A stretch of DNA of 64,000 nt from Lentinus brumalis (lineage: Eukaryota; Basidiomycota; Agaricomycetes; Polyporales; Polyporaceae), in NCBI GenBank assembly GCA_001792895.1, contig MARA01000003.1, forward strand, positions 1,798,001-1,862,000, given 5' to 3'. The notes below the pieces were generated by a model. That model searched no databases. It was given only the letters and a program-made list of their open reading frames with translations, and was not told the DNA's origin. The first letter of the stretch is position 1. Each line of letters starts with the position of its first letter. Position numbers and translations under genes: made by a program. Shown here in pieces: positions 11,515 to 22,219 of this stretch.

Positions 11515-11735
11515 TGTATCATAAAACGAACCAGTAATTAACCTGCAGTCTTTTACAAAACGAACCGGTAGTTCAACAACATATTGCGAAGCCCTCCAGG
11601 GCCTCCGGAAGGCTGCTAGATATGGCTGCTGACCTAATAGCCAGCCCGGAGGGGGCATTTTTGCTGTTCCGGACATTCCGGCATCAGCAGCACAGCACTG
11701 GGCATCCACAACACTTCCTCCCGGTTGACAGACGT
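11515..11735 (+). repeat. Dispersed ~325-bp repeat, partial copy 2
   Basis: Matches 8710-8920 from ataaaacgaac to gcatccacaacac, with scattered substitutions. It lacks the right-hand ~100 bp of the full repeat. Confidence 0.85.
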
Positions 11736-11952
11736 CCTCCTCCTGCCTCTCTCACTTGATGCAGGCTCTACACTGGCCTCAGAACTGATCCTATATAGGT
11801 GTATAACCTCTTAGGGATGTCCAGTACGGACTGCACTCATAGTGTATAGCTTAGGTGAGCTCAATACAGACTGTGCCTGATGCTGCAGGAGGTACACTGG
11901 TAATGATTACTGTACAGTATTTTGCCCATAGGTGTATGACTGCTCTACCGTT

Positions 11953-12375
11953 TGTTGGCTGCAGGCGCCTCAGAGCGATCACAATGGCCTATGTCGAGCT
12001 CTGTGAAGTCTAATATATTGACAAAAGCAAATCTACACACCTATGTCAAGCGCTGTGAAGTCTAAGGACCCCAGAGCTCGACGAGTGCACTGTCTACGGT
12101 GCACATTACATAAGCTATACAGTTGTAACAGCCACAGGCAGAAAAGCGCCAAAGAAAATCAACAAAGAGCAAAAAGAAAAATGCATGAAAAGTGCGGAGG
12201 TCAAGAGTTCGATCCCGGGAAATGGAAAACATAAAGAAGCGCCGATATATCGGAAAGGAAGAAGGGCGTTTGCTAGCACTTTGGGGCGCTAGTAGGGTGC
12301 ACTGCATGCGTCCTTGGGTGCAAGTATGGACTTGACGCCGTCACAGGAACCGGAGATAGAGCTCCGAGTGCAACA
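11953..12375 (-). repeat. Copia solo LTR, inverted
   Basis: A full-length LTR (423 bp) on the minus strand, from GCCAACA (complement at 11953) to TGTTGCA (complement at 12375). No copia internal sequence lies on either side. Its two flanks, ccgtt and ggcct, are not a duplication. However, ccgtt (11948-11952) is the exact reverse complement of aacgg in front of the copy 1 5' LTR. In subtype (the gccccaaagtgctagcaaacgccc-like segment) it resembles the LTR at 27238-27661. Confidence 0.9.
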
Positions 12376-14367
12376 GGCCTGTGAGGCACCTTTCACGTCT
12401 TTCCATCTGCGCTGCATGTCCTTACCGAGGCAAAAAAATTTAGTGCTCATCTCCCCAAACCGGTCCTCCGTGTAAGTTTCATCCCTTCTGACTGTCGGCT
12501 CTCGAGAGCTCACAATCCTCTCAGAAAATACTGCAGCTGTGGATTGGCAGGTCGCAGCTCCGTGGGCCATTGAAGATTGCACCCAGTGACCACGATGGTG
12601 TTCTGGCCTGTATTCTCACCAAGGAGATATCTGTTGGATGAAGGCAAGTTTGTGCATGGTTGAAGAGTGGCAGGCGTCCCACCTCTGAGACACCAGATGG
12701 TGAGTTGGCCGGTCCATATCAGGTTAACCTGTACATGCTGGAGCTGGTGGTGGAGAGTCTGTTGGAAGTGCCATCCACACAGGTTCATGCCGTGCTGTTC
12801 ATGATGAATGTTACATTGTATGCTTATCATTCTCTTCAGGCCGCTCAAAGTTCCCCACTGTCGAGCATGCACTCCACTCCGGTTGTGTCTGGGGTGATTG
12901 ACCCTGCCCTTCTCGCCCAGCTCCTGGCCCATCCTCGGAAATCGCTGTTCCACAGGCCCCCATTGTACCCGGCGGTATGTGTAGGCATATACTTTGTATG
13001 TGCTTATTTTTCAAGTACAGTAATCCCGCAAGATGCTGGAACTATACAACAAGGGCTTCAAGCTGAGTGGGACACCTTGTTCGAGGAGCCCCAGGCAGCC
13101 ATTGAAGTTGTGAGTACTGATTGGGATTATATGTCTGTTTGCCTCAAACTCATGCTCCGTTCTCCTCCACAGCCTGACACAGTCGTTGACACACCAGCTT
13201 GGGAGCCTGTCGCCCTTCCTCGGTCGCCCTTCCTCCACCAGCTCCGGTCACTAACGTCGAGCAGAATCCCAACCCCATCACGGAGTCTCAAGACAACTGT
13301 GAGAACGGGCAACCAGGGGCCAAGCTGGGTGTTTATGGAGAGACCCTCTGTGCCGCCCTTGCGGCGTGTGACTTTGTGAGTACTCTTATATGCTTGGTTC
13401 CTTTGTGACTGGCTGACATTGGCCGTGTCATCAGATTGATGATGGATACCAAGACAGCGAGTGTTCGCTCTCGCCAATGAACACTTGGAACATTGGGATC
13501 TGCTCAGAGTGGAGGACATCTCACTCCTGATGACCCGCTGGCCAAGTATGAAGAGTATATTGCAGACCCTGAAGCTTGTAAGGTGGGTCATTATGACGTT
13601 ATGTCTTATTTCTGTTCCAACCTGTCTTTGGTATAACGACGTCACACCAACAAGTTGTTCCAGTCTGGCGCTCCTCACTGGCCAGCTGAAGACATGTGGC
13701 ATGGTGAAGGGAATGTCACCAAGTCGACTAATGGCTCTACGAAGTGCCAGAACACACTGCAACCCACGTTGCCGGTTGGGTGCAAGCTCTGATAGGCTCA
13801 ATACAAGTGGGCCAATGGAGAACACATGCAGCAATGAGCATCAGACAATATGCAACATGCACTCTGGAATGTCCATGTGGAGCGAATGTGCAGTGCGTTG
13901 TCACCCTGGGCTGAGCTGATTTTGAAGAAGGTCACATCAAGAAGTGCCAGTATCAACTATATACAGCTCAAAAGATGCATAGTATGGACCGTAGTAGGGA
14001 ACAAGGACAATTAAAGGAATGTATAGTCACAAACGGGATTTAACAACAACTACTTCTGCTTCCACTTCTTGTAGAACTGACTCCACTGACCAGCATTGGA
14101 ATGCCTACGTTCTATCCAGCGCTGATGCTCCCCATGCAAAAGTCCAGCTGCTCCCCATGCACGTGAATTGTCCGAGAAGGTCGCACGTACATAGCTTGCC
14201 TGGAAGGCCTGCTCAAACGCAACCTCCTTTGGCATCTGGTACTCGTCTCGGTACTTCTGCATGACCGCAAACCCAATGGCCATGTCTGACACGTACTTCA
14301 GTGGCCAGCCATGCTTACCGTGTGGTGCTGGGCCACCGAGGTTCGTGGTGGATGGGGTGGGTGGAAA

Positions 14368-14690
14368 CGGTCAGCCCAGAGGCAGCCACAGGTGACCACT
14401 TACCATATTGGGTATCTGGATTACCGGAAAAGCGCTGGGAGGGTCGAAATAGCCGAGGATTGATGGGGGGAGGTGTTGTGGATGCCCAGTGCTGTGCTGC
14501 TGATGCCGGAATGTCCGGAACAGCAAAAAAGCGCCCTCTCCGGGCTGTCTATTAGGTCAGCAGCCATATCTAGCAGCCTTCTGGAGGCCCCGGAGGGCTT
14601 CGTAATACATTGTCGAACTCCTGGTTCCTTTTGTAATACGCGTGCGGGCCAATTACCGGTTCATTTTATAAAATAACTACAACAGCTGCT
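14368..14690 (-). repeat. Dispersed ~325-bp repeat, copy 3, inverted
   Basis: Near-complete inverted copy of 8695-9020, from ggtcagcccagaggcagcc to ctacaacagctgct. It ends at the same point as copy 1, which fixes the unit boundaries at about 325 bp. Confidence 0.88.
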
Positions 14691-15168
14691 GTTGATGACG
14701 ATGAAATCAGAACACTGATGCAAAGACTGCACCAACTCTGGGGCCTGAGAACCTAGGAGAAAACCTCTAACAACCTGAGTGACGCCCAAAACATTCTCTG
14801 GGATACCGAAGAAGATACCAAACCTGTGTACGTGCTCAAGTACAATGAAGGAAGCAGCATTGCGCATGGAGCGATAGGGGATGGCTGACCACGAGCAAGC
14901 GACTGAGGCCCAACATGATGCTCGCAGCACCATCATGAGCACCAAACCGTACTTACCAAGCACGCGGACTTCCCGAAGCCCATGCTGAACTGTGCCAAGA
15001 TACATGACCTACCCCAAACACAGAACCTTGTAGACCGGGACGGAATGACTGAACCAAGAACAAAGTAACCACACAAACTGTCCCAGTGCACTCCCACAAT
15101 AGCACTGGTGCTGACCTACTAAGAGGTGTTGCCACCTGAAACAGAAGCCATCAACAATAGACTCGGAA

Positions 15169-15441
15169 ATGATAGAACAACAACACGCACCCTCCCTGGC
15201 AACGGTTGAAGTTGAACGTGTATCCAGCCGAGGACGACTTCTTTTAAGCCATGTCCGTAGTGCCCTCAGTCCTGCGACAACCCGCGCAGTACTTTGCCTC
15301 GGGCAGTGGAGCCTTCTGGAGCTGGTTCACAAGGACGATCTGGAAGCAGTCACCCAACTTCCTGAGCTCAATGGCAACGACTTTGATGGTGACTTCGAGG
15401 ACAAATGGGACAAGCTTCTCCCTGGGTCGTCTGACAACTAG
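15169..15441 (+). pseudogene. hAT transposase C-terminal (dimerisation) remnant
   Basis: A 90-codon ORF contains ATVEVERVSSRGRLLLSHVR and later VLCLGQWSLLELV, ending DKWDKLLPGSSDN. The intact hAT at 36711-39906 has the matching ATSVDIERVFSRGRLLLP, LLCLGEWSLLEL and DGWDKIVFRD. The Glu of ER is the third acidic residue of the hAT active site. Only the C-terminus is recognisable; upstream transposase domains are absent or too decayed. About 150 bp downstream are GGGTA/TACCC-rich sequences like those at hAT ends. Confidence 0.8.
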
Positions 15442-15698
15442 TAGCCGAGGCCCGATTCTGTATTACAATACCTGCTGAACCCAACACAATACCCCGTCCT
15501 ACATGATGCGCTCACGAGAAGGTTCAATTGGGTCTGACTCGGAGTCGAGAACAATCATAGGTGCGCCTGTGCTCTACCACCACCACCGTGACCTACCCTA
15601 CCCTCGGGTTACCTGCAAATACCCGTACCCGTCGCCTACCCGACCCGTAGTCTGCGGGTAGGACACCCGCGCGGGTACGCCCGTGCTATGCCCTAGGC

Positions 15699-15800
15699 AG
15701 GGGGCGACTTCACTGCAGGGAACAGCATGGGTGGCAAGTCGATCTACGGCAAGAAGTTCGAAGATGAGAAGTTCGAGGTCAGGCACTTGAAGCGCTTCCA
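15699..15800 (+). pseudogene. Captured cyclophilin (peptidyl-prolyl isomerase) fragment
   Basis: The frame reads [20 protein letters not shown], then EDEKFEVRH. This is the conserved cyclophilin segment GGDFTxGNGTGGKSIYGxKFxDExFxxKH. About 34 codons are kept, with no upstream or downstream cyclophilin sequence. It abuts the resumed copia gag at about 15808 in an open frame, giving a short cyclophilin-Gag chimera from the ATG at 15727. It is a gene fragment, not a functional isomerase, because the catalytic Arg/Phe region is missing. Confidence 0.82.
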
Positions 15801-15807
15801 GCTCTCT

Positions 15808-18800
15808 ATGGTGCAACTTGTCCTCGCTCTCATTTGCGCTCTCCCTGCCGAATACAACGCCCTCCGTCAGACCCTGCTGCTCGACGACTCCCTCACGCTC
15901 GAGAAGCTGCAAGACACGTTCGTTGCGCTCAAAAACCAGCCCGGTGCGCCCTCGTCCACTCCTGTCCTCTCCCACGCGGCCTCCACCCTCTCCTGCGCGT
16001 TCTGCGGTCGCTCCGGTCACTCCGAGGACCAGTGCTTCTCCAAGCGCAACGCCAGCGCACGCGCAAAGGAGAAGGCCGCGCAACGCACCCAGTACCGCTC
16101 CGGGAAGGGCAAGCACAAGGAGAACGCGTCGGAGGCATCGAAGGACTCGAACAAACGGCTCGGACACCGCCCAGGAGTCCGCTGGTGCGGCTACTGTGAG
16201 TGCTGGTTGTGCTTCTGCGCTGCTATCCGTCTCAGATCGCGCTTCGTGGCTCTCTTTGCCGGCAGCAGCTAATTGGAACACCGACACAGGTGCTTCTGCA
16301 CACATGACCCCACACTGTCACTGGTTCCGCTCCTACTCGCCGCACATCATCCCCATCTGTCTCGCCAACTCGCACATCGTCTACTCGGCTGGATTGGGGT
16401 CTGTGGTGTTTCAGCCGGCGGAGAGGGGAGGGGTTGTACCGCCTGCGGTTGTACTACACGACGTCTTGCATGTTCCTGCGCTTGCCAGCAATCTACTGTC
16501 TGTCTTCCACCTCACGCGCGAGAAGGGCTACACCGTCGAGTTGCGCGCATCGAGTGCGCTCTTCTACCATCAGGGGGAGCTGCGCTTCGAAGCCCGAGTC
16601 AACGAGCACAATGTCGGCTATCTCCTCGGCCACACGGTGTCTCAGACGAAGAACGCGCTCTCTGTGTCCTCTACTTGCGAGGAGGACGAGTCGCTGTGGC
16701 ACCAGCGCTGCTCGCACGTCAACCTGGATGATCTCCGCTCGGTGATCAAGAAGGGTCTTGTCGTTGGCCTCGTTGTCCGATCGAAGCGCAAGCCCGACCC
16801 TGTCTGCGAGCCCTGCCTTGCCGGCAAGCTCAACCGCCATGCTATCCCCCGTTTTGTGTCTCGGAAGTTCGTCCCCATCGCCCTGGTCCACACCGACCTC
16901 AAGGGACGTCTCCCGGTCGCTACGCCGGAAGGCTACGTCTACTGGATGACGTTTGTCTGCGATGCGACACGGTTCTGGGTCTTGGCTTTCCTCAAGCGCA
17001 AGAGCAACGCGTTTGCTGCGTTCAAGTCGTACAAGGCGTATGCTGAGACCTGTCTCGGTCTCAAGATCAAGGCTACGCGCGACGACAAGGGCGGCGAGTA
17101 CATGGGCAAGGAGTACTCCGACTTCTGCGCAGAGCACGGCATCCAGCGGCAGCACACCGAGCCGGACGAGCCTCACCAGAACGGTGTTGCTGAACGTGCA
17201 AACAGGACGACGTCCGAGGGTGCCACGGCTCTCCTCGTTCAGTCGAAGCTCACTCCCTCGTTCTGGGCCACGCCGTCTCGACCTTCGTCCACACGCGCAA
17301 CCGCATGCCTACCTCTGCGCTGAACGGCGGCATCCCCTACACTGCGTGGAAGGGAGACGGGCACAAGCCGGATGTCTCGTACTTCCGCGTCTTTGGCTGC
17401 TTGGCCTATGTGCTGGTGCGCAAAAAAGACCGGAAGGCACTCGAGCTGCACTCGCGCAAGTGCGCCAGAGCTGCCTGATCAGGGGGAGCGGATTCGGATG
17501 ATCCGGCACCTCCTGCGCCTCCTGCACCAGCCCCTGGACCTCATGCTCCGCGCGACGGCTCTCCTGCTCCGTCATCATGCGCTCCGAGCCCGCCTGCACC
17601 TCCGCAGCCTCCTGCACCAGCACCAGCCCCTCCACGCTCATCCGGACGCCCCTCCGTGCATGAGCATCCTGCACCTGCTCGAAAGCACCTCCCTGCTCGC
17701 TCGACGCGTTTCCAAGGCTCGCTCAATGACCGTGCCCTTGAACGTCGCAATCTCGTCCCCAGCGGCTCCGCATCACCTTGCAATCCCCTGCCTCGACGCC
17801 TGAGCCTGAGGAACACGAACACACTCCGCCGCGCGACTCTCCTTCGCCGGACCCTCTCGAGGTTGCACCAGTCGACCCCGAGCCTGCCCATGTCCCTGCG
17901 CATCGTGCTCCAGCCTCTCCACCCGCTCCTGCGGCATCGGACGATGAACTCGACCTCCTCGCGGACGGTCATGAGGACGCGTTCGAGTGCACACTCGAGG
18001 TGATGATGGCCGGCATTGAGCACGTCTACTCGGACGACGAGCTGGTTGATTACCTCTCGTACGACGATGCTCTGGCTGTTGCATTCGAGTCGGTGGTCGA
18101 GCACGCGTCCAAGGCGAGCCAGGAGCACTTTGGTGAGCCTCGGTCCATCTCCGAGGTCATGAGGCTCGAGCCAGAGGAGCGCGAGCGGTGGCTCAAGGCT
18201 GCACAGGACGAGATCCAGTCCCTCGTCGAGAATGGCACGTTCCAGCTTGTCCAGCTGCCTCCCGGGCGCAAGGCCATCGGTTCTCGGTGGGTCTTCCGGG
18301 TCAAGCGCAATGCTGACGGCTCGATTGAGCGGTACAAGGGTCGCCTTGTCGCAAAAGGCTTCTCGCAGCGCCCTGGTTTCGACTACAACGAAACCTTCGC
18401 CCCTACTCCGAAGTGGGCGTCGATTCGAGCCATCCTCGCCATCGCTGCGCTCGAGGACCTCGAACTTGAGTCTGTGGACATCTCCTCTGCCTATCTCAAC
18501 GGCGAGCTCAAGGAGGAGGTCTACATGAAGCAGCCCGAGGGCTTCGAGGAGAAGACTCCCGAGTGGGTGTGGTGGCTGTGCAAGTCGCTCTACGGCCTCA
18601 AGCAGGCCGGCCGTTGCTGGCACGAGAAGCTGCACGAGGTCCTGACGAAGCTTGGCTTTGACCGGCTTGTCTGCGAGCACAGCGTGTGGGTCTACCTGCG
18701 AGACGGAGTGCGTGTCATCATCCCTGTCTTTGTTGACGACATCACCATCGCAGCAAAGTCCAAGGACGCTATCCAGTGCGTCAAGGACGAGCTGCACGCG

Positions 18801-19698
18801 CACTTCAAGCTCTGGGACCTTGGTCCGACGTCCTGGCTCCTTGGAGTCAAGATTGAGCACGACTGCTCGAAGCGTTCCCTCTCCATCTCGCAGAAGCAGT
18901 ACGCGCTCGACATCCTTGAGCGGTATGGCTTCTCGAGCTGCGACCCAGTCGGCACTCCAATGGACCCAGGTCTCCGCCTCAGCGCGGCGATGAGCCCCAA
19001 GACGTCTGCCGAGGCCCGGGAGATGCAGGACATCCCGTACGGCCAGGCTGTTGGTTCGCTCTTCTACCTGGCAGTCGCAACGCGTCCGGACATGATCCGC
19101 ACTGTTGGCTACCTTGCTCGCTTCTCGCAGAACCCCGGGATGACGCACTGGAAGGCGGTCAAGCACCTCTTCCGGTACATCAAGGGCACGCTCGACTACA
19201 AGCTCACTACCCCCTTCGTCGGACTCGGAGCTCTTCACCTCGTACACCGATGCGGACCATGCTGGCTGCCCGGACACAGGTCGCTCGACCTTGGGCTACG
19301 TCATCAAGATGGGCACTGGTGCGATCTCCTGGTCGAGTCGTCTCCAGCCCATCGTTGCGCTTTCCACCACGGAGGCGGAGTTCGTCGCAGCGGTCTCTGC
19401 AGGGCAGGAGATCCTTTGGCTTCGCAACCTGCTCACGGAGTTCGGGTACGAGGTCTCCTCAGCCTCCCAGCTCAGGATCGACAACCTCTCTGCGCTCTCT
19501 GTTGCGAAAAATCCCGAGCATCATGGCCGCATGAAGCACCTTGATCTGCGGTTCTACTGGCTCCGGGATGAAGTAGCCAAGGGCCGCATTGAGATGGTCC
19601 ATCTGCGCACCTCAGACATGCCTGCTGACATTCTGACGAAGTCGCTCGCTAAGCCGAAGGTGCTCGAGATGTGCAGCATGCTCGGGTTGGGGACTTGA
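15808..19698 (+). pseudogene. Copia copy 1: end of gag, protease, integrase, RT, RNase H
   Basis: Gag resumes ([16 protein letters not shown]) and has a CCHC knuckle, [14 protein letters not shown], near 15995. A +1 shift near 16148 leads to the protease (NTDTGASAHM). Then come the pre-integrase finger (LWHQRCSHVN...CEPC) and the integrase core (HTDLKG, DDKGGEY, NGVAERAN). A 1-nt loss at 17271 breaks the frame. A deletion plus stop follows HSRKCARAA at 17478. RT runs from about 18130 (WLKAAQDEIQ) with VDDITIAAKS as the active-site loop. RNase H ([36 protein letters not shown]) is in another frame after about 19220. Stop is at 19696-19698. It is inactive. The deletion, the RNase H shift and the gag-pro shift are shared with copy 2. 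Confidence 0.92.
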
Positions 19699-19713
19699 CT
19701 GGTCAGGGGGGAG

Positions 19714-20137
19714 TGTTGAACTTGGAGCTCTATCTCCGGTTCCTGTGACGGCGTCAAGTCCATACTTGCACCCAAGGACGCATGCAGTGCACCCTACTAG
19801 CGCCCCGCCGCGCTAGCGGCTGCCTTTCTTCCTTTTCGATATATCGGCGCTTCTTTATGTTTTCCATTTCCCGGGATTGAACTCTTGACCTCCGCACTTT
19901 TCATGCATTTTTCTTTTCGCTCTTTGTTGATTTTCTTTGGCGCTTTTCTGCCTGTGGCTGTTACAACTGTATAGATTATGTAACACGCACCGTAGACAGC
20001 GCGCTCGTCGAGCTCTGGGGTCCTTAGACTTCACAGAGCTCGACATAGGTGTGTGGATTCGCTTTTGTCAATATATCAGACTTCACAGAGCTCGACATAG
20101 GCCATTGTGACTGCTCTGAGGCGCACTGCAGCCAACA
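19714..20137 (+). repeat. Copia copy 1 3' LTR (424 bp) with adjoining polypurine tract
   Basis: Starts TGTTGAACTT directly after the purine tract CAGGGGGGAG (about 19704-19713) and ends GCCAACA. It is almost identical to the inverted LTR at 22220-22643 (both carry GCCCCGCCGCGCTAGCGG). It is clearly different from its own partner at 10140. Confidence 0.95.
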
Positions 20138-20701
20138 GCCAGGCGGGAAACTGAAGACTGCGAACAGTTGCAGGGACCACGTACGTGTTTGGCTCTTTGC
20201 AATGTTACATTGTGCTAATGTTTTGCAGCTCAAGGAGTACTCCATAGTGAAGGCGCTCCAGGAACTCTCTGGGTTTGGGTGGGATGAGGAGAGGTCCCTC
20301 GTCACTGCTCCTGATGATGCCTGGGACAAGTACATCGAGGTACGTGCTTGCACTGATAATCCTGATCGTATTCACCTTTGCTATACAGGCCCACCCCAAT
20401 GCGAAGAAGTGGAGGAAGACTCCCTTCCCGCTCTTTGATGAGATCAGTGTGCTTGTGGATGGAACGGCAGCGACAGGGGAGGGGGTGTATCATCCGGGGC
20501 AACCGGCTGATGTTCCTCCTAGGCAGGGCTCTGCAGACAATAATTGGGTGATTTCAGTATGTTCCCTACCTACCTCATACACGGCTCACATTGTACTCAC
20601 TGTGCTGTAGCCCGTGTCGACGACACCTCGAAGCTCCCCTTCTCCCTCTCCTCCTGCAACTGGGTCTGGAACCCGCAAGCAGGCTGCATGACCCTCCCTT
20701 G
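20138..20701 (+). pseudogene. Myb/SANT-like DNA-binding protein, 5'-truncated by copia LTR
   Basis: Exons separated by introns of about 20179-20227, 20341-20388 and 20551-20610 read LKEYSIVKALQELSGFGWDE, then DDAWDKYIE, AHPNAKKWRKTPFPLFDEIS and a Ser/Pro-rich tail ending GTRKQAA. Stop is at 20699. This matches the second half of the Myb/SANT-like domain (Pfam Myb_DNA-bind_3 type) found in many fungal transposon-associated and nuclear proteins. The first helices and the start are missing, because the copia LTR begins 40 bp upstream of the first visible exon end. The stop lies 2 bp from the stop of the dioxygenase on the other strand. Confidence 0.65.
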
Positions 20702-20703
20702 GT

Positions 20704-22069
20704 TCACAGCAGCAATCCCGCAAGCGGAACGGCAACAGACAGCACATTTCCCTCCGCCTCGAAATCCTTCTTCAACCTACAGCCACACTCGACCCAACGG
20801 AATTGTCCTCCAGCGGAGAATTGAGTGAAAGACAACGCTCCTCACCACGCACGATAGGAGTGTTAGAGTGCCGAAGGAGTGCGGACGGGATGAAGATCAG
20901 TGTGCAAAGCAAGAACTCCATGACAAGTTTCAAATCCCACAGCACAAGCAGCCCACCATGATTGTAGTTGTAGTTGCCGAGCGGGATGATTCCACACCAG
21001 CCCAAAACATAGTTCATATGGTCCGTGTGGCGTGCTGTCATGACATTCGGCCTGAGGTTGAACATCGCTGCGGCAAAAACATTGTCGGTGAAATTCAGGG
21101 TCAGAGTGGGGTTGTGTGCCAGAATAGTGCACAGCATGTCGGAGTAATGCTCACGAACATGAGGCGCGACCTCATTGAAACACGCCGGACGATGAGGACA
21201 ATTAGAAGCGGTGGGGATTTCTTTGGAGGTCAAGATTGCAGACATACCATCGACAAAACCAGCAATGTGTCGAATGCCAGGGTCTTCGAGGGCTTCAGCG
21301 ACCACCTTTGCATTATGCTTGCTATCTTGAGAGATGTTCTGGACATGCTGGCATGGATGCATAACTTCAGCCTTTGGCAAGTCGTATACTGCCTGAGCAA
21401 GACTCACCTGTTGACCTCCTCCTACGATAACCCACAGTTGACAAACTTGTAACCCCCCCGACGATTCCGCTTCTTGGTGTGCATGAAGTTATAGTCCTTG
21501 AGGATCTTGCAATATCGTTCCGTCACCTGCTGAAGAGCCTCTGGACATCGGAGTCTCACGAGGGCGTGCAGCAGCCATGTACACCAAGGGTTCACCGTCC
21601 TTGCCAACAATCATTTGCAAGCGGCTGCATGGAACGAGCACTCATGAGGAGAGTGCATGCAACTTACAGGCCGTCCCAGTTGCACCGAGTGAAATCATGC
21701 TCGCTGACGAGCTCCTCAGCGGACAACTGGCTGTCGAGCACGCTTTGTCAGTATGAGGGACACTTTTGGTGATGTAGCCCGAGCTTGTAATGGGCAGGAC
21801 AGAGCATGAGGATGTGTCTGCAGCATATCCCTGAGCACACATGCCCCACAAGCATCGATGAAGGAAGCCATACCTGTCTCAATGTGATGGATATGTGAGC
21901 TCGGAGTTGAGGTTGGCAGTTGAAGAGACACGGTTGTCACGGATGACTTAGAAGGAGCCACGGTGTTGGAAGTAGGAGCTGCAGAGTTCTTACTGCACTT
22001 GCGTGTCACGCGACGGCATGAACCAGCGACCTTGGGAGCCGGAGCTGCTGTCAACTTGGCACAACTCAA
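20704..22069 (-). pseudogene. TET/JBP-like 2OG-Fe(II) dioxygenase (KDZ-associated type)
   Basis: The 211-codon ORF 20772-21407 carries NLRPNVMTARHTDHMN (HxD iron ligands, codons at 21027 and 21021), LGNYNYNHGGLLVLWDLKLV, LRHSNTP (distal His at 20868) and RGEER (2-oxoglutarate Arg). In basidiomycetes this arrangement is that of TET/JBP oxygenases that oxidise 5-methylcytosine and often sit in KDZ transposons. The conserved end, SFTQFSAGG then FRWVE, is in another frame (shift near 20838) up to a stop at 20704. Upstream exon-like pieces at 21422-21610 (RCPEALQQVTERYCKILKDY) and 21716-22069 (basic, disordered) probably belong to it. The gene is bounded upstream by the copia LTR at 22220, so its 5' end is uncertain. 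Confidence 0.75.
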
Positions 22070-22219
22070 CGTTCACAAGGTGTGGCGTCGAGGCGCACTT
22101 TGGAGTGCGATCCACGATGGGCTTCTCTTGCTTTGGAGCGACGCCGCGCCGCTTGTGGTTATGGGGCGGTTGTGCAACGTGCGAGCCGAGGGAGCCTGAC
22201 GAGTCGGAAGAGGTCCTGC

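Larger units (their letters stand above)
11236..15807. other. Composite foreign segment inside copia gag
   Basis: Defined by comparison with the uninterrupted copy 2. It holds a partial dispersed repeat, an inverted solo copia LTR, an inverted near-full dispersed repeat, a hAT C-terminal remnant and a cyclophilin fragment. Between these, 12650-13960 contains GT...AG-separated exon-like pieces on the plus strand, for example up to ADPEA before 13570. At 14050-14292 the minus strand holds an 80-codon exon-like ORF (MSDMAIGFAVMQKYRDEY...). I recognise neither. No target duplication or terminal repeat defines the whole block, so it is better explained by rearrangement than by one insertion. Confidence 0.75.
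10140..20137 (+). mobile_element. Ty1/copia retrotransposon copy 1, with a 4.6-kb internal insertion
   Basis: LTR-bounded (TGTTGAA...GCCAACA), with copia domain order gag, protease, integrase, reverse transcriptase, RNase H. Gag is interrupted at about 11235 and resumes at about 15808. The DNA in between is foreign: a dispersed repeat, an inverted solo LTR, a hAT remnant and a cyclophilin fragment. The flanks (aacgg and gccag) do not form a target duplication. The 5' LTR and 3' LTR are clearly diverged, while the part from 15808 on is almost identical to the inverted copy at 22220-26540. The element therefore looks like a chimera of an old 5' part and a young 3' part. Confidence 0.9.
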
